From NCBI RefSeq assembly GCF_040869045.1, contig NC_090321.1, positions 136,081,689-136,145,688 on the forward strand: DNA of 64,000 bases, in the 5' to 3' direction. This document shows positions 23,736 through 34,970 of the stretch, piece after piece (positions within the stretch are counted from its first letter, which is position 1; every line of letters starts with the position of its first letter). Made by a program: the position numbers and the translations under genes. This stretch comes from Eurosta solidaginis. Lineage: Eukaryota; Arthropoda; Insecta; Diptera; Tephritidae. The notes below the pieces were generated by a model. It was not told the origin of the DNA and ran no database searches. It saw nothing but the letters and a program-made list of their open reading frames with translations.

Positions 23736-24998
23736 CTCCCTCAGTGTTCGCTCCTGAGGGGCACTGGCGTTTAAAGCGCGAACGTTTGCGTTTCGACCTC
23801 TACCGTTTGAGGATCTTGAATTGTTGTTTCTATTGTTACTATTGTTTGGATTAGGATTGGTATTTGGACGCGTATTATTATTGTGATTATTCTGATATCT
23901 ATTTCCGTTATAATTCCTATATCTTTGATTATTATTACCGTTATAGTTACTATTGTATGAAAATCAACTGTTATAATTTCTATAACCAGTATAGCCGCGG
24001 TTTGGGTAAAAACCTCGATATCTACCACGTGAATTTCTAAATGTATTGTTACCACGTGATCGAAAAGCTAAAACCTGACGCTCAGTTACTTCATTGTTTT
24101 GTTCTACAATTAATTTTGCTACCACGTCTTTCGGATCTGTAAATGCCGTTGAGGCTAAAATGGTTTTTACTATATTTGATTTTGCATTTAAACGACACAC
24201 GTTAACCGTTTGTTCGACTGCCATTTCATGAGATTTTGTTTGAGTGATCCCTTCAATAATAAGAGACCGCTCAAATGAGTCAGCTAAATCTTCAACTTTT
24301 TTGGCAAAATCTGTACAATTGTTACCGTTAACATGCAACGCTGCAATTCTCCCTGCTACAACTTTCGAGTTGTCTGGTTTTATCCTATTACGTAGAGCTG
24401 TTTTAATTTCATTTACTGTAGTTACTTGTGTTGGCATTGCTTCACAAGCTTTACCCTCTAAAGTATCGGTTAAATCTGCAGTATCGAATTGTTCGAGTAA
24501 TGCAATTTTGTCTATGAAAGAATCAAGTGCTAGTGGGTCACCACTGTAGTTTTCTCTAATAGAATTAGCACATGTGTTAATAAAAATTCTCTTTTCCTCA
24601 GGTGTTGCCATGATTTGATCGTTAAGATCTGGAGCTGAATTAGCAGAAGATGAGGCCACGTTTGTACTAATTGGATCGTTAATATCTGGGTTTACGTTAG
24701 TAGAAGGGTTAACTAAGTTTGTACTATTTGGGTCGGTAGGATCTGATTTTAAAGTAGAAGAAGTTAAAATTTCACTATTTGAATCGTTAAGATTTGAAGT
24801 TAAATTAGAAGTTAAATTCTTAATGCAAGAATTTTCGAAGCCTGGAAAATCTGTTGATAAAGAAAATCTATTTTCCTAGTTTGTGACTTTTTCGGTCGAA
24901 GATGAAGCTAAACTTTCGTAGCTTGAGCCTGATTTATCTGAATCGGATTCTGAATCTGAAGTTTTTTTCACTTGCCTACCACTTCTAAGGTTGTACAT
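23718..24998 (-). pseudogene. gag: gag of gypsy copy 1, interrupted
   Basis: It starts MYNLRSGRQVKK, with a Ser/Asp-rich N-terminus, then a capsid-like helical region (PLALDSFIDKIALLEQF; ALRNRIKPDNSKVVAGRI) and a basic Arg/Gly tail (SRGRYRGFYPNRGYTGYRN). There is no CCHC knuckle, as in mdg1/412-type gag. Compared with copy 2, a CAG codon has become TAG (24876-24878), 24 bases are missing near 24455 (eight residues) and 12 bases are duplicated near 24810. A TGA at 23964-23966 is followed by 81 further open codons in the same frame, rich in Asn and Arg, to a TAA at 23718-23720. Gag would coat the RNA and build the particle. Confidence 0.85.
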
Positions 24999-25004
24999 AT
25001 GAAA

Positions 25005-26331
25005 TTACTAAAGCACTTGTTTGAATTTTGAATTTATATTTGAAGTTAAATTGTTGAGGAAAAAGAGAGAAGAAAAAAAATTTTATAAAAGGGAACTGAT
25101 TTGCAGGTGAATAGTCGTTAAATACATATTTAACAATTTATTAGAAGAATTAATTGAAACTGCAGTAAACTTGTATGAAAAATCTATAAAAAGTAATTGA
25201 TTTTAAAATGGCTCAAAAGTATGTAAGTATTAATTGGTAAAAATTCCAAAATGTAATCACGGACGCACCGCTTTATTTAAAAAAATCTCAATTTGGTTTT
25301 TCACGGAACCACCGCATGTATTAAAAATTGAATTGGTTTTTCACGGAACCACCGCATGTAATAAAAAGTTAATTGGTTTTTAACGGAACTACCGCATGTT
25401 GTCAAAAAAAAAATTACTTGATTTTTAACGGAACCACCGCATAAAAAAAATTAATTGGTTTTTTCAAAAACCACCGTAATATCAAAATCCAAGAAAAATT
25501 TATGTGTATACGTGAATTTATGTAGAAAAAATTTGCAGAAAAACTACATATACATATGTAAGTAATATAGTAATATACTTAAATGCTGCTTCCGCGGTTT
25601 CGTCTTAGACGCTGCTGCTTCTTCTGCTGCGCTGCTGTTGCGATGTTGGTGCTGCTGCTGCTACTGCGCTGCCAGTATTAATGCGCTGCTGGTGTTGTTG
25701 CTGCTGCTTCGTATGGCGTGGCTTTTATGCCGTTTTGTGAGTAGGTGGAGGAATGCCGTTAGAAATTCCGATGGTCGGTGGTACAGTTTGCCTTTACGTA
25801 GGCGAATTAGTTTTTCGAATTATAATTCTTTTTTGTTTGTATTATCTCTGCTTCTTTTTATATTCGTTTGTAGTCGTAGATTTAATTGAGGAAAAAAAAT
25901 TTATTTCTGCTGCTTTTTATAAATTTTAGTTGTGAAATTTAGTTAAATTAATTATGAATTTATGGACTTTAGTTAGGAATTTGTATTAACTCTGTTTTTC
26001 GTTGTAGATTTGCATGTATTTTATTAGAAAATTGTATTACTTCTGTTTTTCGTTATAGATTTGCTTATATTTGTTAGAAAAATTAAATTATTTCCGTTTT
26101 TATTAAAATTGTTTAGATATTTGTTAGAAAAGTTGTATTATTTCCGTTTTTATTAAAAATGTTTATATCTTTGTTAGAAAAATTTTATTATTTCCGTTTT
26201 TATTAAAAAAATGTTTATATATTTGTTAGAAAAATTTTATTTAGATGTGTTTTTTTTTCACTGCACCACCACTTTCCAAATTTTCACTCCACTCTACTCA
26301 CCGCTGCTGTCCAAAACGAAATGACCGAGCC
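25005..26331 (-). other. Long 5' leader of gypsy copy 1 with tandem repeats
   Basis: Non-coding leader between primer site and gag. It contains about four units of TTGGTTTTTCACGGAACCAC-type repeats (25285-25480), a GCTGCT-rich tract (25605-25720) and four units of GTTAGAAAAATT...TTTCCGTTTTTATTAAA (about 26015-26250). Copy 2 has fewer of the first and fewer of the third. Short open frames here have no motifs. Confidence 0.75.
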
Positions 26332-26343
26332 TCACGGTCGCCA
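26332..26343 (-). promoter_or_regulatory. Primer binding site, tRNA-Arg
   Basis: On the minus strand TGGCGACCGTGA lies directly after the inferred 5' LTR end. This complements the 3' end of insect tRNA-Arg(UCG) (…TCACGGTCGCCA), the primer used by 412/mdg1-type elements. The match ends after 12 bases. The tRNA identity is from memory of the Drosophila sequence. Confidence 0.8.
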
Positions 26344-27020
26344 TATAATGTACGGCTTCGCTAACCGTACTCCAAAATTCACCCTCGATCACCTGCATAT
26401 TGTTCTTGGAGGGCGCTGCCTCCAGATGGTGGCCATTGTATGCTTGATAGCGTCAATTACGGGGCGGCCTCCTACGCCATACACCCATTTATAGAAACTC
26501 GTAAATTAAATCAAAACGCTTCTACTTTGTAATTAATAATCACTTCTTATTTTAGAAAATTACTGTGCAAAAGATAGTTATATAGATAATTAAAACTTAT
26601 TCTTTTTTTAATATATTTCCCGGACTCCTATGTTGCACGCTTGACAAATTTATAATAATGGCGGTGAAACATAAAAATGCTGATGGCACTATTGCCATTC
26701 GTCATTTTTATATTCCATTATATACACCATACTGTCTTACACATCGTATTACAATAGCTGACTACTTATTGGAATATGCTATGAACATGTTTCCTACTCT
26801 TTCTGACAAAGTGCACCTTTCACAATGTCACATCTTGCATTGTCCGCAATGGCGTTGCCAGATGTGTCGTTATGTATAAAATGGGGAATTTTATCACTAC
26901 ATCACCCTTTTTGGGGAAAAGAAGAATTGACAAAGTGATCAATTTTGTCACATTCTTCTTTGGCCAAAAACTTATAAAAATTGTTGCGAACAAAGGAATA
27001 TATATTTATATTAGGGTGTA
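26344..27020 (-). repeat. LTR 2, shared between gypsy copies 1 and 2
   Basis: It acts as the 5' LTR of copy 1 and the 3' LTR of copy 2. It is nearly identical to LTR 1, and both neighbours continue directly from it: primer site and leader on the left, polypurine tract and 3' leader on the right. Confidence 0.8.
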
Positions 27021-27032
27021 CCTCCCCTTTTT
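27021..27032 (-). promoter_or_regulatory. Polypurine tract, gypsy copy 2
   Basis: AAAAAGGGGAGG on the minus strand, identical in sequence and position to that of copy 1. Confidence 0.75.
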
Positions 27033-27448
27033 AATTCGTTGGTTCGGAACCATTTTTATGACTGATTATTACAAATGAACTTAGAAGTAAAAATACTCAA
27101 ATGTTATTTACATTCATGTTTGTTTACTGGTAGGAACTAGAAAGTTATTGGCGAGGATATTAATTTCAATTTAAATTAGTAAAATACTTTGTATGTTTGT
27201 TTTGTTTGAATTTTCTTTTGTAAATATTTACATTGTAATATATATTAGATTTGTTAAAGTTTTACATTTTTAGTCTTTGCTGTTTTGAAATATGTTTTTG
27301 AATATACAAAATTTTGTGCTTTTTTTTGTTTTTTTTTTGTTTTAACAATTTTTTTGTTTTGCCTTCGTGGCTGCTTAAATGCTAGCAAGTAAAATTTGGA
27401 TATGTTTTTTAATCAAATTTAAAGTTTAGTCAGAGTATTAAAGTATTG

Positions 27449-30400
27449 TTAATTTACTTTACTTAGGCGATTTTTATGTACTACTTTTACTTTGTTTTTA
27501 ACTTCATCAAAAATAGTTACATTAGGTTCGTTAATTTTAGTTATAATAAAAGGACCTTGATAAATATTTTCGTGCTTATGATGTGGTTCTTTTTGTAAAA
27601 GTACTTTATCTCCGATTTTTACAACTAAAGGGCGTACCGTTTTATCATACAGATTTTTAATTTGTAATTTATTTTTATTAATTAGATTTTGTGCCACTTT
27701 GTGCGTTTTCTGCATCCTAAACTTAACTTCTTTGGCATAGTTCTCGACATTATAAATTGGGTCAATTGTTTCTTTACTTAATTCATTAGGCAAAGTTGCC
27801 TTTTTCCCAAAGACTAACTCGTAAGGCGAAAATTGGTTGTCGAAAACTGTGCTACTCGTAGTATTGTGTAGGAAAGTAAAGTATTTTAAATAAACATCCC
27901 AATCAGAAAAAGTGTCTTTTAAATATGCACGTAAGTATTCATTAAAAACCTTATGATTACGTTCAATCGTGCCAACAGTTTCATGATGGTATGCAGTTGA
28001 AAAATTATGTTGAATATTTAAAAGCTTTGTTAATTCTTCGAATAATTCATTTTTAAATTCAGTACCTAAATCTGATTTGTCTGGTACAGCGACTGTTACC
28101 AGGTATTTAGTCATGTCGCAAATCATGGTAAGTGCGAACTTGTTACCATATTTGGACTCAGGTAGGGGTCCTATTGTGTCAATTACTAATATATCAAATG
28201 GTTTACAAGGAGTTGGTGTTAAAACAAGTTCTTCTTTTGTTTTAGGTTTAACCTTGTTTAAAAGACAATCTTTACAATTTTTGATATATTTCGATATATC
28301 ACGAGTCATGTTCTTCCAATAAAATTTAGTTCGCAATTTTGCGTAAAGTCTTTTCATTCCGCAATGTCCACCAGAAATGGGATCATTATGGTAAATTTTC
28401 GTAAGTTTTAATTTTGTATCTTCATCTGTTACTGTCTCCACTGGATCTGTTAGTATAATTTCTAATGATTTTAAAATTTTATTTCCAATATTTTTGAAAT
28501 TTGTAATAGTATAATGTTCGAACATTATATCGTTTTTAGGCCATTCAATCTGCTTAATTTTGCGTTTGCCGGCTTCTGATTCAAGCCTCGAAAGTAATTT
28601 CTCTAAAGTCATTACTTCGTTAACAAGCTCAAAACTAAGTAACTCGAGTTTCTTATGTTTAATATGCGCAAAAATTCTTAAATTTGTTGTTTTATTATTT
28701 TTATCGTACGTAATTGCAGATCTTATTCGTGGAATCTTTTTTGAAAAATTGAATGAAAATTTGTCGTAGACATGTAAAGTAAGTTGTTTTTCGTCGTTTT
28801 TGTCCGTTTTCCTATGTAAATTTTTGTCGTTTGCCTTTTTTGTCATGGCTCTTGTCTGTACTGCCAAAATGTGTTTGTTAGCTCCTATAATCTCATCGAT
28901 TGTTATACGCGATAGAGTATCAGCACAAACGTTTGATTTACCTTTTATATATACAATAGTAAAGTTATATTCAGATAGTTCTAGTCTTATTTTTGAAAGT
29001 TTTGAAGATGGGTCTTTCATGTTGAATAAGTATACTAGAGGTCTATGGTCTGATTTTACAATAAAATGGGTACCATACACATATGGTCGAAATTGCTTGA
29101 TTGCAAAGTAAATAGCTAAAAGCTCTAATTCTATAATGGGTTTTTTCTGTTCAGCTTTATTAAATGCTTTAGAAGCGAAACAAATTGGTAAATCACTACC
29201 TTGCTGTTCTTGACTTAAAATAGCGCCACATCCAGTTGTGGAAGCATCAACAGTGATAATGAATTGCTTAGTAAAATCTGGATATTGAAGTAATTTTGGT
29301 GAAAGTAACGCTGCTTTCAAAGATAAAAATGCTCTTTCGCACTCAACATCCCATACGAATTCAACTCTTTTTCTGCTTAATTGGTTCAGAGGCGCTGCCA
29401 GAGACGCAAAATTAGGTATAAACCGTCTGTAATAGTTTGCAAACGCGACAAATCGTCGTACCGCGTCTTTGTCAGTCGGTTTTGTATACTTTTTAATTGC
29501 GTTTATTTTAGAGTCGTCTGGCAACAAACCTTTGGCTGAACATTTATGACCTAAAAATGTAACTTCTGGTCGTAAAAAGTTGCTTTTTTGGGTTAAGTTT
29601 GAGATTGAAAGATCTACAAGTATCGAAGACTTTTGAAAGATTTTTTATGTGGTGTGCTTCACTACACCCTATGACGATAATATCGTCGAAGTACAAAAAT
29701 GCGACATTGGGTGGTATACCCGAAAAAGCTATTGTCATCATTCGTGAGAACGAATTTGGTACTATATTTAAGCCAAATGGAAGCACTTTCCATCTAAATG
29801 CGCCACGGTCAGTGCTGAAAGACGTAATGTCACGAGAATCAGGATGCAAGGGGATTTGATGAAATCCTGAAAAGAGATCTAATATGGAAAAATACTTTGC
29901 TCTACCCAGATTGTCTAAAATATCGTCAATTCTAGCTAGTGGGAATTTATCAGCAATGAGTTTTTTGTTTACCGCGCGAAAATCTTCGCACATACGATAT
30001 GCTTTTTGACCATTAGTATCTTTCTTTGGGACTACAATCAAAGGACTGTAATTCGAATAACTGGGTTCAATCAAATCATTGTCTAATAACTTATTTACTT
30101 GGCGATTTATTTCTTCGCGTTGAGAGTATGGCAATTTATAATTTTTAACATATACCGGATCGTTGTCTGTCAATCTTAGTTTTTGCTCGTAAAAGTTATT
30201 TAAAGTCATTTTGTCCGTGTCAAGAGCGAAAATGTCGGCATAATCTATGCAAAGGTCAATTAATTTACTATGAGCATGTTGAGGTATTTGATTTTTTAAA
30301 ATCGAAATTAGTTTTTTCGTACGTTTGTCTTCTGTTTCTGTCTTGTTAATTGTATAAACATTATAGTTTGAAAGTTTTTCTGTCCTAATACTTTTTCTCT

Positions 30401-31040
30401 TCACATACTTTATATCATCCGTGGTATTTATAACTTTAATTATAGGGTTACTGGAATTAACAATGCACCTAGCTGTGAAAACACCTTTTTCAATTTCCTG
30501 CGAATCCACGAAAAGTTGCTCGGGTGAATCTCCTAAATCAAAAAGTCTGAATATTTCACATCTTGGTGGAATGATACAACTGTCGCTTTCTGTTCCGTGC
30601 AGGATTGGTATCGCGACTTTTTCATTACCTACCCAAAAGGAAATACTATTTCTTTCATAATTAATAATGCATTTGTTAATTTTCAGAAAATCTTTACCCA
30701 GTATGCCAGCGGATGGAATATTAAAGTCTTCATTTACTACATGTAAAGTATGTTTAATAGAAAAGTTAGAAAAATTTAAATTTGCTGTAATTTTACCTAA
30801 AGTGGAAACTGAATTTGAAGTAACACCGGTAATGTTAATAATGTCGTTCGTATTTAAGGCAATATTTCTGTCTAGACATGATATTTTTATTAAGGAAATG
30901 TCCGCTTGAGTGTCTACTAGGAAAGAACAACATTTTTGTGACTCGTTTAGTTGTAATTCTATGAAATCAGAGTAATTTAAATATAAACAATAGATGGCTA
31001 TTGGTGAGGGAAGTTCGCTTACTCGCGTAATTCGTCCTCC
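27449..31040 (-). pseudogene. pol: pol of gypsy copy 2 (PR-RT-RNase H-integrase), broken once
   Basis: Same domains as copy 1. The PR-RT frame runs without the copy 1 stop through 30509 to 29544, with LVDTQADISL, LDLFSGFHQIPLHP and YFDDIIV (Val to Phe in the YxDD box). It then loses frame in the same A-run as copy 1 (near 29588) but by a different indel. The RNase H-integrase frame 29527-27449 (692 residues) has the same zinc ligands and the same short spacing (36) between the first two catalytic Asp. One codon is missing in the fingers (YSPLIVV against YNGPLIVV). Apart from the A-run and the short integrase core it is close to intact. Confidence 0.9.
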
Positions 31041-32311
31041 CTCAGTGTTCGCTCCTGACGGGCACTGGCGTTTAAAGCGCGAACGTTTGCGTTTCGACCT
31101 CTACCGTTTGAGGATCTTGAATTGTTGTTTCTATTGTTACTATTGTTTGGATTAGGATTGGTATTTGGACGCGTATTATTATTGTGATTATTCTGATATC
31201 TATTTCCGTTATAATTCCTATATCTTTGATTATTATTACCGTTATAGTTACTATTGTATGAAAATCAACTGTTATAATTTCTATAACCAGTATAGCCGCG
31301 GTTTGGGTAAAAACCTCGATATCTACCACGTGAATTTCTAAATGTACTGTTACCACGTGATCGAAAAGCTAAAACCTGACGCTCAGTTACTTCATTGTTT
31401 TGTTCTACAATTAATTTTGCTACCACGTCTTTCGGATCTGTAAATGCCGTTGAGGCTAAAATGGTTTTTACTAAATTTGATTTTGCATTTAAACGACACA
31501 CGTTAACCGTTTGTTCGACTGCCATTTCATGAGATTTTGTTTGAGTGATCCCTTCAATAATAAGAGACCGCTCAAATGAGTCAGCTAAATCTTCAACTTT
31601 TTTGGCAAAATCTGTATAATTGTTACCGTAAACATGCAACGCTGCAATTCTCCCTGCTACAACTTTCGAGTTGTCTGGTTTTATCCTATTACGTAGAGCT
31701 GTTTTAATTTCATTTACTGTAGTTACTTGTGTTGGTATTGCTTCACGAGCTTTACCCTCTAATTTTGATTTTAAGTATGCTATAAAAGTATCGGTTAAAT
31801 CTGCAGTAGCGAATTGTTCGAGTAATGCAATTTTGTCTATGAAAGAATCAAGTGCTAGTGGGTCACCACTGTAGTTTTCTATAATAGAATTAGCACATGT
31901 GTTAATAAAAATTCTCTTTTCCTCAGGTGTTGCCATGATTTGATCGTTAAGATCTGGAGCTGAATTAGCAGAAGATGAGGCCACGTTTGTACTAATTGGA
32001 TCGTTAAGAGCTGGGTTTACGTTAGTAGAAGGGTTAACTAAGTTTGTACTATTTGGGTCGGTAGGATCTGATTTTAAAGTAGAAGAAGTTAAAATTTCAC
32101 TATTTGAATCGTTAAGATTTGAAGTTAAATTTTTAATGCAAGAATTTTCGAAGCCTGGAAAATCTGTTGATAAAAAAAATCTATTTTCCTGGTTTGTGAC
32201 TTTTTCGGTCGAAGATGAAGCTAAACTTTCGTAGCTTGAGCCTGATTTATCTGAATCGGATTCTGAATCTGAAGTTTTTTTCACTTGTCTACCACTTCTA
32301 AGGTTGTACAT
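31022..32311 (-). CDS. gag: gag of gypsy copy 2, open to an in-frame TGA
   Basis: A 348-residue frame from MYNLRSGRQVKK to the TGA at 31265-31267. It has a Ser/Asp/Asn-rich N-terminus (residues 1-120), a capsid-like all-helical region (about 125-300) and an Arg/Gly/Asn-rich basic tail. Beyond the TGA the frame stays open for 81 codons to TAA at 31019-31021. That extension is rich in Asn, Arg and Tyr, as expected for a nucleocapsid-like tail, so it was probably once (or still is) translated. PR starts in the -1 frame and overlaps the end of this extension, which would suit -1 frameshifting. No CCHC motif is visible. Confidence 0.85.
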
Positions 32312-32319
32312 ATGAAATT

Positions 32320-33345
32320 ACTAAAGCACTTGTTTGAATTTTGAATTTATATTTGAAGTTAAATTGTTGAGGAAAAAGAGAGAAGAAAAAAAAATTTTAT
32401 AAAAGCGAACTGATTTGCAGGTGAGTAGTCGCTAAATATATATTTAACAATTTATTAGAAGAATTAATTGAAACTGCAGTAAACTTGTATGAAAAATCTA
32501 TAAAAAGTAATTGATTTTAAAATGGCTCAAAAGTATGTAAGTATTAATTGGTAAAAATTCCAAAATGTAATCACGGACGCACCGCTTTATTTAAAAAAAT
32601 CTCAATTTGGTTTTTCACGGAACCACCGCATGTAATAAAAAGTTAATTGGTTTTTAACGGAACCACCGCATGTTGTCAAAAAAAAAAAAAACACCGTAAT
32701 ATCAAAATCCAAGAAAAATGTATGTATATACGTGAATGTATGTAGAAAAAATTTGCAGAAAAACTACATATACATATGTAAGTAATATAGTAATACACTT
32801 AATTGCTGCTTCCGCGGTTTCGTCTTAGTCGCTGCTGCTTCTTCTGCTGCGCTGCTGTTGCGATGTTGGTGCTGCTGCTGCTACTGCGCTGCTGGTGTTG
32901 TTGCTGCTGCTTCGCATGGCGTGGTTTTTGTGCTGTTTTGTGAGTAGGTAGAGGAATGCCGTTAGAAATTCCGATGGTTGGTGGTACAGTTTGCCCTTAC
33001 GTAGACGAATTAGTTTTTCGAGTTATAATTCTTTTTTGTTTGTATTATCTCTGCTTCTTTTTATATTCGTTTGTAGTCGTAGATTTAATTGTGGAAAAAA
33101 AAATTATTTCTGCTGCTTTTTATAAATTTTAGTTGTGAAATTTAGTTAAATTAATTATGAATTTATGGACTTTAGTTAGGAATTTGTATTAACTCTGTTT
33201 TTCGTTGTAGATTTGCATGTATTTTATTAGAAAATTGTATTACTTCTGTTTTTCGTTATAGATTTGCTTATATTTGTTAGAAAAATTAAATTATTTCCGT
33301 TTTTATTAAAAGTGTTTAGATATTTGTTAGAAAAGTTTTATTATT
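32320..33345 (-). other. 5' leader of gypsy copy 2 (truncated)
   Basis: Equivalent to the copy 1 leader, but the ACGGAACCACCGCATG repeat block is contracted (two units, near 32610-32670). The GCTGCT tract is at 32830-32920. The last leader repeats are missing after 33345. Confidence 0.75.
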
Positions 33346-33783
33346 TTGCTTATCTCTTGGATCGCAGCAATGCGGATTTTGTGCCGATTCATAAAATGCA
33401 CTATCTTTCTCTTTCTCCCTCTCCGTCTTTTGCGCCATGTTTCCGTCCTAGTCCCAGTTCAAGTCCCAGACCCAGTCTCAGTCTCAGTCCTAGTCCCAAT
33501 GCCAGTCCCAGTCGGTCCTTGTTCAATTTCCCGGGCAAAAAGTGTCGTAAAGACTAATCTAGGCAAAGGGCTACCTACGTATAGACTTTCAGCAATCGAA
33601 TAAAATTTGTTGGAATAGACGATCCCTGTACCTCTTCCTAAAAAAAAAAGTATCGTAAATATTGGCAAAGGGCCACCAATATATGTGCCAAATTTCAGAT
33701 TAATCGAACCATGAATATAATTGGTTCGAATACATCGGCCACTGGTCCAATAAAAGGTATCGTAAATACTAATCTACATTTGG
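33346..33783. repeat. Dispersed repeat with CAGTCC tract
   Basis: A CT-rich lead-in, a degenerate CAGTCC tract (33440-33515), then TCGTAAATATTGGCAAAGGG-type sequence. Similar in order to 16190-16640. Confidence 0.6.
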
Positions 33784-34170
33784 CAAAAAAAGCTTCTTAT
33801 TCGCAATGAAAAAAGGAACTTTACAAAAACAAATCTACATAACACACAAATCAATATCGAAACAGAATGTCTCAATTGTGTTGTTACTGTAGAAATGAGA
33901 TAAGCAAGAAAACAAATACAAGCAGGATAGTCTTGTGGCTAAGGCAACTGCAGTTTCACAGTTTAATTCACGGTTCGAATCTCGGTGAAACATTTTATAA
34001 TATTACGAAATTGCCTGATAATGATTACGTGAAGGTTTTCAAAATGGTAACATCGCAATATGCCAGTAAATATTTCTTTCTTTTCAGTTTCTCTTAAAAC
34101 AAACATAACAATTTAATATTCAAGTGTTATAATCCGGGGTTAAACTCATGAAATCTTAAATATTAGCTGT
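33784..34170 (+). repeat. tRNA-derived SINE-like unit, copy 1
   Basis: Starts AAAAAAAGCTTCTTATTCGC. A tRNA-like segment at 33922-33989 has a box A-like TAGTCTTGTGG and a box B GGTTCGAATCT. The unit is repeated at 36133-36566. It ends in TTAAATATTAGC, after which unrelated sequence carrying a foldback is inserted. Confidence 0.7.
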
Positions 34171-34371
34171 ATTTTTTTTATATACATGTTTATATATATA
34201 AACTTAAACTTTATATGGACTCCTAAGCGTTAGACCTTATCTACACTTCTGATATTGCTGTGCAGAAAATTAGTACTCCTAAATTTAAATACGCATTATA
34301 CTCAAATGCAACTGAAATATGTGTCTATGTTTCACCTCTGCACTACCTCTATGTATTACCTCTACAAATGG

Positions 34372-34734
34372 CAAATATTGATTGAAGAATAAAGATGTTG
34401 CATGCGCGAACTTCAGTGGAAAGCAGCGGAGCTTCACAAAATTCTAGTAGGTCACTTTCACCACACCATAAACTTTAACACAAGTTTTAACATAATTTAA
34501 GCACACAAAATACACTGATTGTAGTTTTAGAGTGTAAAATTGAAATTTATAAACAGATAAGCTGAATAAAAAGTGTACAAATAATTGTTAAATAATAAAT
34601 ACAGACAATGGTAGTTTAACAAATTCTGCTGTGGTAGGTGGTGAATGTGACCTACTAGAATTTTGTGAAGCTTGCTTCACACTATTTTTCGTCCCTGCAA
34701 CATCTTTACTCTTCGATCAATCTTCGCAAATGGT
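34372..34734. mobile_element. Foldback/MITE-like inverted repeat
   Basis: The left arm (ATTGAAGAATAAAGATGTTGC, then GAGCTTCACAAAATTCTAGT) is mirrored on the right (ACTAGAATTTTGTGAAGCTT, then GCAACATCTTTACTCTTC). Arms are about 100 bp with mismatches around a 150-bp centre. No target duplication is assigned. Confidence 0.6.
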
Positions 34735-34970
34735 GTGTGTCCACTATTCACCGCAACCGATTTAGCTATAGGTTATACACTATGGCCAACAGAGGTGTGT
34801 CTCCGCTTTTCGGTACAACATGTTCGGTAGCTAGTTATTTAACCCTGCCGCTAGATGGGTCTCCTAAACATTATCTAAGTGAGGATAAACTGTTTTTTAC
34901 CCGCAAACGTAGAAGAAACGGGTTATTAAGTATAAATTGAACACGCTATTAAACAAACAAATATAAATAT

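Larger units (their letters stand above)
19039..27020 (-). mobile_element. mdg1/412-like Ty3/gypsy retrotransposon, copy 1
   Basis: LTR 2 (26344-27020) is its 5' LTR and LTR 1 (19039-19707) its 3' LTR. The order on the minus strand is LTR, tRNA-Arg primer site, long leader with tandem repeats (26331-24999), gag, pol (PR-RT-RNase H-integrase), about 415-bp 3' leader, polypurine tract, LTR. The DTQADIS protease motif, tRNA-Arg primer and lack of env suit the mdg1/412/Stalker branch. The element is dead: nonsense codons in gag and PR, a frameshift between RT and RNase H, and a shortened integrase core. Confidence 0.85.
26344..33345 (-). mobile_element. mdg1/412-like gypsy retrotransposon, copy 2, 5' truncated
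   Basis: The second, head-to-tail copy shares LTR 2 with copy 1. It keeps 3' leader, pol, gag and most of the 5' leader, then stops near 33345 inside the TTAGAAAAATTT leader repeats, where unrelated CT-rich/CAGTCC repeat DNA begins. Its primer site and 5' LTR are missing. Coding parts differ from copy 1 by only a few percent, so the duplication is young. Confidence 0.85.

Noticed and set aside
26658..26879. 73-residue plus-strand frame MAVKHKNADGTIAIRHF
   Set aside because: It lies within LTR 2 on the non-coding strand, and the matching frame in LTR 1 (from 19346) has a stop. No domain is recognised.
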